Assembly (NCBI GenBank): GCA_037445895.1
Contig: JBBIJO010000009.1
Span: 25,215-89,214, forward strand
DNA length: 64,000 nt
Direction: 5' to 3'
From: JBBIJO01 sp037445895
Lineage (GTDB): Bacteria > Bacteroidota > Ignavibacteria > Kapaibacteriales > UBA2268
Of the stretch, positions 35,301 to 42,881 are shown one piece after another. The position numbers were made by a program, and so were the translations under genes. Positions within the stretch are counted from its first letter, which is position 1; each line of letters begins with the position of its first letter. The notes beneath the pieces were generated by a model. That model made no database searches, was not told the origin of the DNA, and saw nothing but the letters and a program-made list of their open reading frames with translations.

Positions 35301-37349
35301 ATGAATTTCAATAGCCCCACCGCCAAAACCCGATTTGTTATTTTCGAATATGACTGGATAGTTGCCGCCATATCCAATTAATGCATTCGCAACAACACCA
35401 CCAGCACCTACAACCGACATACTCCGGGTTGTATAGATTGCACCTCCAAATGCGGTTGCGGTATTCCCCGTAAATTTAATGTTAAATCCATAATCTCGGG
35501 TGATTGGGGAAACATCGGAACCGCCGATTATTGGGGACATTTCCGGATCGGTGTTCCCATCGACAAAGATAGCGCCACCAGAACCTGAACGGTTATTCGT
35601 AAATTCCGTCTCGTTGCCAAGCGCATCACGTCGGGGACCACCTTTTATTTGAAGTCTCCCAAAGGTATTTTCACAGAATATTGCACCACCGCGAGAGAAA
35701 TAACCGCTATTCGTTCCAGTAATCGAATCTTGCAGGTATTTAACATACGTTTCGTTGGAAATAAACTTTCCAGCTACAATCAACGATGTATTTGAACCCA
35801 CATAAATTGCACCACCGCGTGCACCATAAGTATTTCCATGATTCTGGAAATTATTAGCACTATTTCCAGTTGCTTCGAATGTATCTTCATTCGGGAAAAC
35901 AATCAATCCACTGTTAGTATTAATAGAATTATTAATGCCCAAGCCTACTTCAATTCGTGTATCTTGTCCATATTGGTCGTTACGTCCAGCCATATAAATA
36001 GCTCCACCGAAGGCAACATTGCCAAATTGTTGTGGATACGATGCTGGTTCGTCTGTGGCATCTGTTACAATCGGAACGGGTGGATTACCAATCAAACGAG
36101 TTCGGACATTTGCAAGCTGCACATAATTACGATCGAATTTAACATTACGGATACGACCGAGTAGGAGCGCCAGTCGTCCGTCGTCTACAGATTGTCTTTG
36201 GAATCCAGTCAATGGTTCGGACGTAAATTCATCTATTAAGTCGTATGCCTTTATAGGATAATTCTGCAAAATCGACGAAATCGAACCATCTTTTTCCAAA
36301 TAATTTGGATTTTTATTGGATGGATAGTTTGGCAAAGTAGAAATCAAAGGATCAACGGGATAACCCTCGGGTGCTTGCAACAAAGCAAGAGCCCCACCAC
36401 GATTTCGAGCCATATTATTCATAAATTCAACGTCAATCAGCCACAAACGGGACGATAACGAAGTAATGGCACCTCCGGTCCCATTCGTCAAACTTTTCAG
36501 AGTATTATTAAGTTCGTCCCAAGGACTCCCAAGTTCTGGGTCATAGAAGGGCTTATCGCCAACTGTAATGTCCTTTCGAAAGCCTTCGAAAGAGCAATTA
36601 CGGAAGAAAGCCGCTCGCGCACCTGGTAGAACAACAATATGACCCCATTCGCGAGAAAAGTTATTTTCGGGCTGACCAATAAATCGAATCCTTGCCGGAG
36701 AAACATTCACACTTCTACCGCCCAAACGGGTCCATGGCCTTAATCTTAGATTCACATCATTGTCTGGGTCATTTTGCAATCGAGCTGCAAAAAACATTAT
36801 AGCATATTCAAACGGAAGGAGCACTTGGTTTGGACCAAGCGGAAGTGGATCTTCGGGATAATTTTGAAACGTTCTATTGTTCTTGTTCAAAATAACCCCA
36901 AACATATAATTGTACTTGTTCGAATTAATCGTCAAATCGCGAGTAGTCCCCACATTAACCACACCGGTATAGGTAAAATAGTTAAGGTCGGAGTATCCGT
37001 CCCAACTATAAGGATTAGTAGGGGAACCAGGAATGTCAGTGGGGTCGAGTCCGCCGGGATTTGGAGCATAGGTTGAACTCGCAAATCCATCGGCTATGAT
37101 ACGCCCGCCTACGGAGTCGATTAGACGCCCGTTTGGATAGAATTTTACGACTGTTCCGGGTTCAATAATGAGTGTTCCCCCAATTACATAATCTCGATTA
37201 ATGATATAAATCGAATCTTTAACGAACACTCGGATATCGCCAGGGGCAACACGACCCGAAACATAGACTTGGTTTTGTGCATAGGTATTACCGAAACCAA
37301 TAATACCCAACAAAACCAAAAACAGACTTAAACGAAGCAATCGTTGCAT
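29328..37349 (-). CDS. Giant T9SS protein: GGAIY beta-helix with inserted YCF48-like propeller
   Basis: The 2,673-residue protein has a signal peptide (MQRLLRLSLFLVLLGIIGFG, cleavage near TYAQ). Residues ~30-830 form a parallel beta-helix with repeated GGAIY/GGAIF motifs as in polymorphic outer-membrane proteins. Residues ~836-1136 hold seven ~42-residue YCF48-like repeats (for example VGYSVGSQGMILKSTDAGET and TGYAVGYWGVILKTVDGGNT), enough to close a propeller. Then GGAIY motifs resume (GLGGAIYILDAV), followed by long FCB-type regions, Ig-like/cadherin-like segments near 2200-2420 (PQWLKINAISGLLYGKPG) and a C-terminal T9SS domain (INQVSPNPVSTSANVAFAL, VYFLRLTTGSNTYSYPVNVV). ATG 37349 is supported by AGGAGG four bases upstream. 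It heads the leftward T9SS block. Likely a surface scaffold or adhesin. Confidence 0.9.
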   Translation of the reverse strand: MQRLLRLSLFLVLLGIIGFGNTYAQNQVYVSGRVAPGDIRVFVKDSIYIINRDYVIGGTLIIEPGTVVKFYPNGRLIDSVGGRIIADGFASSTYAPNPGGLDPTDIPGSPTNPYSWDGYSDLNYFTYTGVVNVGTTRDLTINSNKYNYMFGVILNKNNRTFQNYPEDPLPLGPNQVLLPFEYAIMFFAARLQNDPDNDVNLRLRPWTRLGGRSVNVSPARIRFIGQPENNFSREWGHIVVLPGARAAFFRNCSFEGFRKDITVGDKPFYDPELGSPWDELNNTLKSLTNGTGGAITSLSSRLWLIDVEFMNNMARNRGGALALLQAPEGYPVDPLISTLPNYPSNKNPNYLEKDGSISSILQNYPIKAYDLIDEFTSEPLTGFQRQSVDDGRLALLLGRIRNVKFDRNYVQLANVRTRLIGNPPVPIVTDATDEPASYPQQFGNVAFGGAIYMAGRNDQYGQDTRIEVGLGINNSINTNSGLIVFPNEDTFEATGNSANNFQNHGNTYGARGGAIYVGSNTSLIVAGKFISNETYVKYLQDSITGTNSGYFSRGGAIFCENTFGRLQIKGGPRRDALGNETEFTNNRSGSGGAIFVDGNTDPEMSPIIGGSDVSPITRDYGFNIKFTGNTATAFGGAIYTTRSMSVVGAGGVVANALIGYGGNYPVIFENNKSGFGGGAIEIHIPQGSLLTPPEQRAVELRRVQFLNNTVGEGVAEINKPYVRGGGAIYSVSADLNVVKGVQFIGNKVYNGNGGAIAMVNPEENTKRFFVSDVDQVFVGSNSLAVGFISTNDVFTFKSFDYPPDTRMFTQFLDNTVEVDQSVLSTQSGSGTTQIEIGTEATIAKLYDVAFYDATSGFAVGQGGTIIKITQGGDKWEYKNYSQTYRLHSITFKNSNGFIAGDRGLILKSENNGGSWREVNPAIYSYALNDIFFPTATVGYSVGSQGMILKSTDAGETWFQVGNGVSNNNLYGVYFVSATRGFVVGDRGSILVTTDGGTTWDVRFTNTYATLKDVYFTDVQTGYAVGYWGVILKTVDGGNTWVKIHENASHNFNKIVFTSTTTGYAFGEYGLAMKTEDAGATWSLLDIGSMYSVYGGIFPTSQLGFISGDYGLLKRTTDGGSTWTDIKPADVSYVDVVRKNWDTDLPENGVGLGGAIYILDAVTDDRANRVDSVFFNRVRIQNNKAYTGAAVYSDNYNLRLIFNRSLITGNEAYSDIGYEQNVVTGPVERDNGRNIIRNAASSDLAGAILYGEIVGPYPSSSYHEAANSIYNNKARFLIRLPDAPNSKGVLSGRNAGFGGTDTLRGNYWGRTEANVTLEVTFQQQSNSKAQIETFFVDSDFNPKDETYMKFMYPQTGDPREQGPFESTQRINYQPVPLVNGNDENTPGQFSIPEKVLMSGLVYDLYDKGTDIKVADYSNRRMVPIEDFAVGIPPTLRIFDDSTKPSFGKYVKRWVRNPFDAEARDENGNLRYPFIAAMQDEYRPDKYGNYYHPIGYPLFLEAQTNYEGLAERSNHDPRLLNESVFFVINETTGDYIRVALKQVDENAPYREIFRARVELVPDSTNRNPNTTIRRTEEGLYNLGTGAYLLQQLQWNPEKEDRGSLPGRRYNATTTSFGRVPNIFSNRPGMPASNSGNQTFYAGERYRALPVDTGDFVRIVSRTVLWKDGPVAAYDGGISFRIVGSTEPPIFTGNVVKLQTDTIVKIVPSEFPSRAGMADTLKLVEFLHKVFLTEDRDYPAYPGTYSGLLPEEGQGRDSILSVTAMDTNKYFDPRSFLMPDGYSRLTYHWTVDQYSGLDRWLLVDTIPAGDQTVINPKDNALGYLVFRGRPINPYVVPGGESVTVRAENYPPTMRVIDSLKAIGAPQDTIDKFIYTFGPYLNAYKYDVENARFLQQDTILNGSRYFTEYSFKIFVVDSVPRFMDWVSTPEEAENQAETIYKRTDRAGTVVPYVIYKPSVYTCGMTSDGKLKANLTNKLRFQVDFNTDDELEDQAAVTLNPKGWDFRFGKTAYGFMNISIRNRDWWNSPGDTAVIDTTTYDQDFDGKKDESVITQTRPGWMGNQFLMKYGSDTDADPFGVDLTSKGQINVRIDSSVAWNMLTPTAQIRYNQSLNTDTTFTIIVNDGHSGINFMLMPVFVNVAPIIITETLPPAKEDIDYNPQLIDSAKAIKVYDPNFGQDHWFELIYSDYPDDQILRDPCFPEAGAFDLTGLKTTPQWLKINAISGLLYGKPGIKDAPRTEQVVVAVWDMVDGEKQLSAIKILTLFVDSTNHRPRLTSAPKVICVDRGKPYSDTLLVWDYDLKRGRTAGDPTEELTLRVIQPAGFTIEPPVIRGIRDLDTVKVIIKTDNFDAPTDPDGKVTIRVEVRDASGAYDTLVYRLKISDPTDFVCNLLIENTFPGNTPGSKTSAWQELQFGAAPRDATTGDGLDGEPVGTLDEKFCEYELPSIPPGDVFDARWTISLTNGTLRNIFPRAKNTPDFRVYKGRFQAGGEVGNTSTYYPVVISWRKDEIPDKTDNTRNPTGAQWFIRDDRSNGNVFNYNMKTGEGYPMGGDIKLIDDGDYWRVQINRSNVEGFLIVHDWISGVEPGAGVAYGINQVSPNPVSTSANVAFALPESGNIKIEVVDALGNVVATIASGFFGEGLNSVVWNVERSVSSGVYFLRLTTGSNTYSYPVNVVK

Positions 37350-37353
37350 AATA

Positions 37354-37359
37354 CCTCCT
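37354..37359 (-). promoter_or_regulatory. Shine-Dalgarno AGGAGG of the 2,673-residue gene
   Basis: A perfect AGGAGG four bases before the ATG fixes the start at 37349. The same pattern precedes 26240, 59082 and 59326. Confidence 0.8.
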
Positions 37360-37386
37360 AATAATTCCTACTATTAACAATAATAA

Positions 37387-37414
37387 TATTTATTTTACTG
37401 TTTAAAAACTTCAA
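37387..37414 (-). promoter_or_regulatory. Possible promoter for the T9SS block
   Basis: TTGAAG (37414-37409) and TAAATA (37392-37387) are separated by 16 bases, 38 bases ahead of the start codon of the 2,673-residue gene. The surrounding DNA is AT-rich, so chance matches are likely. Confidence 0.3.
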
Positions 37415-37449
37415 CATTTTTTAAATTATTTCCCCTCAATCAATTTATG

Positions 37450-38163
37450 TTATTCAATAATTATGCCAAGTCGAACTAATCCCGCTTTCGAAAGACCAAC
37501 AAATTCCGATTGATTATCGCCGATAATTTGGCGATAAAGTTTTTCTGCCTTCGCTTTATCGACTACTTTTTCGAAGCATAGTGCAGCAAAATACATATAA
37601 CGATTTTTCACACTTGTTGGCAAAGCATAAGTCGATGCTAACTCGTAATACTTTGCTGCTTCGGAATAATTCTTAATACTTTCGTATGTAACAGCCAAAC
37701 CAGCACTCGCACCTTCCAAAACTATGTTCGATTTTGAATCGAGCGCAATTTTGAAGTATTCTAACGCTTCGGTATATTTATTTATTTGGAGCAAACAATT
37801 GCCCGCATAAAGAGCAGCAACTTTCCCCTGTGGTGTTCCTTTATAATTATTTACTATTTCGATTAAACCAACAACATTTTCCCCACGAACTTTCTTCGTC
37901 TTATCTCCATAAAGAGCCTTTTGGTAGTCGGCAACTTCAAGATATGGCAGCACACGAGAAATTGCAACCGATGCCTTGCCCTCCATTTCCTCTTCCGATT
38001 TCGAGACAAAATATCGGACAACAAAAACAAGGATAACAAGAACAATTACTCCAACTGCTCCAATATTTATCGTTTTTCGGTTCTGTTCAACAAATTGCTG
38101 AAACCGAGTAGATTCCTTTTCCACCGCTTCGGGTTCTCTTTTAGCTAACTCCTCCAATTTCAA
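37450..38163 (-). CDS. Membrane-anchored TPR protein (YfgM-like)
   Basis: The 237-residue protein has a charged N-terminus, one transmembrane helix at about 32-53 (INIGAVGVIVLVILVFVVRY) and TPR-like helices from ~100 on (AALYAGNCLLQINKYTEALE, GLAVTYESIKNYSEAAKYYE). This is the layout of YfgM/ancillary SecYEG-type proteins. The function here is inferred: an envelope chaperone or scaffold near the secretion genes. The first codon is TTG at 38163. No in-frame ATG or GTG precedes it before a stop, and AGAGAG lies just upstream. It stands alone between two AT-rich spacers. Confidence 0.78.
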   Translation of the reverse strand: MKLEELAKREPEAVEKESTRFQQFVEQNRKTINIGAVGVIVLVILVFVVRYFVSKSEEEMEGKASVAISRVLPYLEVADYQKALYGDKTKKVRGENVVGLIEIVNNYKGTPQGKVAALYAGNCLLQINKYTEALEYFKIALDSKSNIVLEGASAGLAVTYESIKNYSEAAKYYELASTYALPTSVKNRYMYFAALCFEKVVDKAKAEKLYRQIIGDNQSEFVGLSKAGLVRLGIIIE

Positions 38164-38541
38164 TACTCTCTTTTTACCTCATATTTTAAAAATACATTTC
38201 CTTCCAAAGAAGGAATACCAACATAAAAACTCAAATGCAAAATTATTATTCATTTACTCAAAAATCAAACAAAAAAATCAAATTTCCCGACAAAAAACCC
38301 TCGAACAAGCATTATTTACCAACAAAAAAGTCATCTTTCTTTAACACTGTCAAACTTGCTTCACACTACTGCTCGCAACATAGCCCAAAAATCCTAAAAT
38401 AATAAAGACAAATTTCCTTCCCCCCACAACCCCCAAATTTTTTTATTTTTCGAAAACACAAAAAATAAAATTAACAAAAAAATTATTTCCAACACAATAT
38501 TTTTAATTTTTTTATCGAAAAATCAAAAATTCGGAACTATG
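38164..38541. other. 378-base AT-rich spacer, no gene seen
   Basis: Lies between tatC (upstream in the leftward direction) and the TPR protein. It is strongly AT-rich with long A runs and a short palindrome at 38199-38216 (TTCCTTC, loop, GAAGGAA). I see no ORF, RNA gene or convincing promoter. It probably carries the promoter of the TPR gene. Confidence 0.6.
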
Positions 38542-39315
38542 TTACTGTTGGTCTGTGTTTTGTTTCTTCTTTTTCCTTTCCGAAGCTCTTGCAACAAGGA
38601 TACTTATTTCGTAGAGGAAAAACAAAGGAGAGGCAAAAATTAACTGATTAATCGGGTCGGGCGTAGGAGTCAGTATTGCAGCAACGATTAAAATCAGTAT
38701 AATAGAATGCCGACGATACTTTCGCATAAATTTCGAAGTAAGGATGCCAAAACGCGATAACACAAAACTTACCATTGGCATTTCGAAAACCAATCCCGAC
38801 GCAAGCAACATCATTGTAACAAAGCCAAAGTAATGATTGATATCGAACTTATTTTCTATGATTTTTGTGCCAAAATAAGAAGAAAAATTCAGCATAAAAG
38901 GAATCATAACAAAATATGCAAAAGCTGCCCCAGCGAAAAAACACAGCGATGTTCCTAACGTGATAAGACGGACCCATTTCTTTTCGTTGGGGTAAAGACC
39001 CGGAGCAACAAATTTCCAGAGTTGATATAATACAAACGGAAGTGCAATAATTAAGCCACCTATAATGAGAACCTTAAAGTATAGGAATGGCTGCCCGAAA
39101 GGCTGTAAATTTTGTAGTTTAATGCCCGAAACAAGAGCAGGGCGTAACAAAATATTTTCGACTACAAAGTCCAATTTCACCCCAACGACTATGCAACCAG
39201 CGGTAATCCCTACCAAAGCAATAATAATTCGCTTACGAAGCTCATCGATATGTTCGAGGAAAGACATTTCCCCCGATTCAGTTCCTTTTTCTTTCTTTTT
39301 CAACTTTTTAAACAT
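38542..39315 (-). CDS. tatC: Sec-independent protein translocase TatC
   Basis: The 257-residue protein is the core receptor of the Tat pathway, which exports folded proteins across the inner membrane. The N-terminal cytoplasmic motif is SFLEHIDELRKR, with the signal-peptide-binding Glu at 21. The first periplasmic loop and second cytoplasmic loop follow the family pattern (FVAPGLYPNEKKW, then FYILTPTPDPINQ-like AAILTPTPDPINQ). Six hydrophobic helices are visible, and the tail is Lys-rich. No tatA or tatB is in the window. ATG at 39315. It is 50 bases after the glycosyltransferase gene. Confidence 0.96.
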   Translation of the reverse strand: MFKKLKKKEKGTESGEMSFLEHIDELRKRIIIALVGITAGCIVVGVKLDFVVENILLRPALVSGIKLQNLQPFGQPFLYFKVLIIGGLIIALPFVLYQLWKFVAPGLYPNEKKWVRLITLGTSLCFFAGAAFAYFVMIPFMLNFSSYFGTKIIENKFDINHYFGFVTMMLLASGLVFEMPMVSFVLSRFGILTSKFMRKYRRHSIILILIVAAILTPTPDPINQLIFASPLFFLYEISILVARASERKKKKQNTDQQ

Positions 39316-39365
39316 ATAGACTCATTTAATAGTGTGTAAACGAATGCACTGTGGTGTAATTTTTT

Positions 39366-41105
39366 TTATACATTAGTAAAAGGATTAAATTCCTTGTCTT
39401 CTTGATAATATTTGTTATCGTCGATTTGGACAAAATCGCCCCATTTCCGATGAAAGTAAATATAGTTTTTGTAGTCGATACTATTCGGGTCGTTCAATTT
39501 TAAAGCAAATTTTTCGAGACCTTTGAGCTTCTTCGTAGCCGATTCAAGATGGATGGCACAAACTTCCGAGTTGTACCAAACCTTGTAACCAAGTTTTCGG
39601 ACAGCAAGGCAAATATCCAAATCCTCGTGACCAAAATGGTAGTATTCATCGAACCCCTGAACAAGCTCAAAAAGCTCGCGACGAATTGCAAGAAAGGCGC
39701 CCGTTACTGCTTGCATTTCGCGACTTTTCGATACACAAATATCATCACCTTGCTTACCAAGATAAATATGATAATGATGCTTTTGTCCATTACGCAATTT
39801 ACGAAATACAATGCCTGAATGCTGAATTAAGCCATTGGGATATACCAACTTTGCACCTTGTATCCCAACTTCGGGATGATTTTCGAATATTTCGATAATT
39901 TTTTCGCTCCAATTCTCGAAAGGTAAAATGTCGTTATTCATAAACACAAGATATTTCCCACGAGCAACTTTTGCTCCTTGGTTGTTAGATTCGGCGTAAG
40001 TTTTCTCGGGATTGTTCCGAATAACACGAACAAGACCCGAATTTTCCATTACTTCTAAATTTCGAAGCGTTACGTCGGTAGAATTATTATCGACAATGAT
40101 AATTTCGAAATTAAGATTTCTTATCGTTTCGAAAATTTTCTGCAAGCATCGGTTAGTAACTTCCCATTTGTTATGTGTGGGTATAATAATCGAAAGAATT
40201 GGGCCCAAATTCTTATACTTAGAAATTTTCTCATCGAATTCTTGTTGAAATAATCCATATTCCGCCCATCTGTCTAATTGCTTAGAAAAATTACATAACT
40301 GGAAAAGCATATAAATGTTATTTGGGTTCTTTTGTATTTCTTCCCTTGCCCAAATATCGTAAAGTTCGAGCACACCTTTCTCGTTGTCGCAATACTTTTC
40401 GAGAACCGCCTCCCATTTTCTATTGAATAATTCAAAATTTTGTCTGTCGTAATCATTTCGGTGAGGTCTCTGCGATTCGAAATGGTAAAGCAAAGAATCG
40501 GCACAATATCGAATTCTGAATCCCGATTCTTTTGCTCGAATACAAAAATCGACATCCTCGTAACTATTTCTATACTCTTCGTCGAGAAGTCCGATTCGTT
40601 CGAAAACTTCTTCCTTAATTAAAACGGAAGCAAAAGTTACACAATCGACATCACTAGAAATTTCCGATTCTGGAACGTATCTTTGGGAACGCAACTTTGA
40701 ATAATGATAAGGATAAACTATCCCATATTTTGCAAATTTTACTCCAATATGTTGAATAATATCAGAATTCGGATAAAGCAATCGAGAGCCAACAATCCCT
40801 ATGTTCGGAGAACTTTCGGCTTCTTTGAGCATATTCGAAAGCCATCCTTTTGTAACAATTATATCATTATTTAATAGAATAGTATATTTTGCTTTGGAGG
40901 CTTTTATCCCTTGGTTACAAGCTTTGGCAAATCCAAGATTTTCCGTATTCGACACCAATTGAACATTGCCCCACTTATGTTTGAGTTCGCTTAAATACGA
41001 GTTAGTTCCGTCGGTCGAAGCATTATCGATAATAATCAATTGGATATTATTGAATTCAGGAGTATTTATTACGATAGAATCGATACACTGTTTGGTAAGT
41101 TCCAA
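39366..41105 (-). CDS. Double GT2 glycosyltransferase; true 5' end unclear
   Basis: Two tandem GT-A domains lie in ~579 residues. The first has LIIIDNASTDGTNSYL and ILLNNDIIVTKGWLSNM. The second starts at PILSIIIPTHNKWEVTNRCL, with IIVDNNSTDVTLRNLE and LVFMNNDILPFENW. Such proteins make O-antigen or other surface polysaccharide. The nominal TTG start (41105) cuts off the essential first strand. In the same frame upstream lie SIVIPVYNKLEL and 36 open codons back to a TGA at 41214-41216, with no ATG, GTG or TTG. The frame runs into the 3' end of the TPR gene through a 10-A tract. The two are therefore probably one gene, joined by a -1 shift or broken by a one-base homopolymer error. Confidence 0.88.
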   Translation of the reverse strand: MELTKQCIDSIVINTPEFNNIQLIIIDNASTDGTNSYLSELKHKWGNVQLVSNTENLGFAKACNQGIKASKAKYTILLNNDIIVTKGWLSNMLKEAESSPNIGIVGSRLLYPNSDIIQHIGVKFAKYGIVYPYHYSKLRSQRYVPESEISSDVDCVTFASVLIKEEVFERIGLLDEEYRNSYEDVDFCIRAKESGFRIRYCADSLLYHFESQRPHRNDYDRQNFELFNRKWEAVLEKYCDNEKGVLELYDIWAREEIQKNPNNIYMLFQLCNFSKQLDRWAEYGLFQQEFDEKISKYKNLGPILSIIIPTHNKWEVTNRCLQKIFETIRNLNFEIIIVDNNSTDVTLRNLEVMENSGLVRVIRNNPEKTYAESNNQGAKVARGKYLVFMNNDILPFENWSEKIIEIFENHPEVGIQGAKLVYPNGLIQHSGIVFRKLRNGQKHHYHIYLGKQGDDICVSKSREMQAVTGAFLAIRRELFELVQGFDEYYHFGHEDLDICLAVRKLGYKVWYNSEVCAIHLESATKKLKGLEKFALKLNDPNSIDYKNYIYFHRKWGDFVQIDDNKYYQEDKEFNPFTNV

Positions 41106-41161
41106 TTTGTTATAAACTGGAATTACAATAGAAGCAAGGAAACCATTTGTGTTTCCGCCTA

Positions 41162-41527
41162 TTAATTGCTGTTCGGATATTTCGGGGAATTCTGTTTTTT
41201 TTTTAATTCTTCTTCATAAAGTAATTCTATTTCAAATTTCAATTCAGTAGCTCGAGCATTTGAAGGGAATTTAATACATTCTTGGTCGATGGAATTTAAG
41301 GCATCGGAGTAATCACCAAGTTGCATTTCGGAAAACGCTTTCATCAAATAAAGATTTGGGATGGAAACTCCGAATTTCTCGCATATTGCTATTGCTTCCT
41401 TAATATATGGCAGTGCAAGAGCAAACTCTTTGTTCTGGAAACGTTCCAATGCCCGATTGACAGCTGTTTCCAATTTTATTTCTTCCGGGGAAGAACCAAT
41501 ATCGAACCCATCATACATCGAATCCAT
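41162..41527 (-). CDS. TPR-like protein, probable N-terminal part of the glycosyltransferase
   Basis: I place the start at ATG 41527 (MDSMYDGFDIG). A longer TTG start at 41584 is less likely. The ~121 residues contain about two to three TPR-like helix pairs (ALERFQNKEFALALPYIKEA, LYLMKAFSEMQLGDYSDALN). In frame it ends shortly after the A10 tract at PKYPNSN, stop 41162-41164, overlapping the open upstream part of the GT2 frame by about 50 bases. A TPR segment fused ahead of GT2 domains is a known bacterial architecture, so a fused protein of roughly 720 residues is plausible. Confidence 0.75.
   Translation of the reverse strand: MDSMYDGFDIGSSPEEIKLETAVNRALERFQNKEFALALPYIKEAIAICEKFGVSIPNLYLMKAFSEMQLGDYSDALNSIDQECIKFPSNARATELKFEIELLYEEELKKKQNSPKYPNSN
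41195..41204 (-). other. A10 homopolymer, candidate -1 frameshift or indel site
   Basis: On the coding strand there are ten consecutive A (TTA-AAA-AAA-AAA-CAG in the TPR frame). A one-base slip backward moves the ribosome from the TPR frame into the glycosyltransferase frame, which is open from 41213 down. Transcript slippage adding one A would do the same. Confidence 0.6.
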
Positions 41528-41609
41528 AAAAAATATCTCTTTTTTGATAAATAAAAAAAGATTATGTCTCAATTCTTGTGCCAATGTAGTAGCTAATTCT
41601 TAATTGTAG

Positions 41610-41638
41610 TTGAACAAGGGGACGCGCCCCTTGTTCAA
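41610..41638. repeat. Palindromic repeat, copy A
   Basis: TTGAACAAGGGG (41610-41621), loop ACGCG, CCCCTTGTTCAA (41627-41638): a perfect 12-bp stem. It shares its arm core GAACAAGGG with copies at 46861 and 50998. It sits between the membrane-protein gene and the TPR gene. Confidence 0.85.
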
Positions 41639-41694
41639 ACTTGTAAATACGTTTCTTCGGTCGTAAGAAGCAAAAAAATCGCTACGCAGCAAGC

Positions 41695-42399
41695 TTATAC
41701 TTTTTTCGAAAGTTCCCGATAGATATAGCCGTCTGCTCCCATTGCGACAGCAGAATAGACCATCCAGATAATAATAGTAAACAGCCAGCCCCAAAAGCCA
41801 AGATTATAAAAACCGACAAAGAAACTAACAGCGCCCAAATCGCTAAATTCTTCTGGTGTCGAATGGAATATCAACCAAACTATTATAAACAGAACAAAGA
41901 AAATTAGGAAAATTATAAACTGCCCTCCGAAGATTTCCCATTTGTATCCATAGGTTGCTTTGTTCGAAATCTTCAACGATTCAATAATCCCCATCTCTTT
42001 GTCAATAAAGAAATAATACGACAAATACCAAACGAGGGCAATTATACAGCCCGGGATAAATACAAAGAATATCCCCAGCGAGATAGCTGTCCAAGCCAAG
42101 CCAAGAAGAAGGAAAAACTCAGGAAAAATGCGACGATATCTTTTGTTGAAGATTTCTCCAACCCCGAAGCGTTCGCCACGACTCATTTTCACTACCAATC
42201 CATACAGCCCAACCGTCGTTCCAACATTGATATACGGAATCCAAATCGTAATTGCCCAAAGGATATAGCCGCCGAGAAGTGGGAATAAATTCTTAAACCC
42301 GAGCGAAAAACCATTCGAAATGATTCCTCCCACACCAAATTCACCGGGTTGGGATGGAACGTTCTGGCTTTCGCCAGCAGTCTGGAATTGTTCATCCAT
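41695..42399 (-). CDS. Multipass membrane protein, unknown function (DUF975-like)
   Basis: The 234-residue protein has a short polar N-terminus and about five to six hydrophobic helices (GFKNLFPLLGGYILWAITIW, IFFVFIPGCIIALVWYLSYY, FGGQFIIFLIFFVLFIIVWL). The pattern of a short KNLF amphipathic start, paired helices and a conserved R-x-F-x-VGEIF loop resembles the DUF975/glycerophosphodiester-domain membrane family, but I cannot assign a function. GGAGG four bases before ATG 42399 supports the start. It lies between the palindrome and the tRNA. Confidence 0.8.
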   Translation of the reverse strand: MDEQFQTAGESQNVPSQPGEFGVGGIISNGFSLGFKNLFPLLGGYILWAITIWIPYINVGTTVGLYGLVVKMSRGERFGVGEIFNKRYRRIFPEFFLLLGLAWTAISLGIFFVFIPGCIIALVWYLSYYFFIDKEMGIIESLKISNKATYGYKWEIFGGQFIIFLIFFVLFIIVWLIFHSTPEEFSDLGAVSFFVGFYNLGFWGWLFTIIIWMVYSAVAMGADGYIYRELSKKV

Positions 42400-42545
42400 A
42401 GAGCCTCCAACTTTATTTTACATAATTCGGGAAAAGCCCCGAAATTTATTGCAAAAGGAATATTATACTATTAACTCGGACCTTCTTATGGAATGAACTC
42501 TTCGGTGAAAAATTTCGCAAAAACCACTCGGAAAACTACACATAG

Positions 42546-42629
42546 TGCGGAAGGCGGGACTTGAACCCGCACGCCCGACCGGGCGCCACCCCCTCAAGAT
42601 GGTGCGTCTGCCAATTCCGCCACTTCCGC
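42546..42629 (-). tRNA. tRNA-Leu(GAG)
   Basis: The minus-strand cloverleaf has acceptor GCGGAAG/CTTCCGC, a D-arm around GAATTGGCAGACGC, an anticodon stem CCATC/GGTGG with loop TTGAGGG (anticodon GAG at 42595-42593), a long variable arm (GCCCG...CGGGC) typical of class II tRNAs, and a T-arm GCGGG-TTCAAGT-CCCGC. The discriminator is A. The CCA end is not encoded. Confidence 0.95.
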
Positions 42630-42881
42630 TCGAAAGAACTTGGGTTACAAAATTAATAAACTAAATTTAAATACCAAAAAATTTTTTGCAAAAAGTAAAT
42701 CAAATATTTGCAAAATCAATTAAATAAAAACTATAACTTACCTAATTTGCCAATTGCAATGCTCGTGTTGAACTTGCCGTTGGCAACTCTATCCCTCTTC
42801 CCAACAACCCACTCCTCGTGGTAAGGAAATAGTGGAAGATAAGCAAAAAAGTAGGAAATTGATGTTGATTGTCGGAAAAAC

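Noticed and set aside
42120..42410. 72-residue minus ORF near 42192
   Set aside because: Shadow of the membrane-protein gene at 41695-42399.
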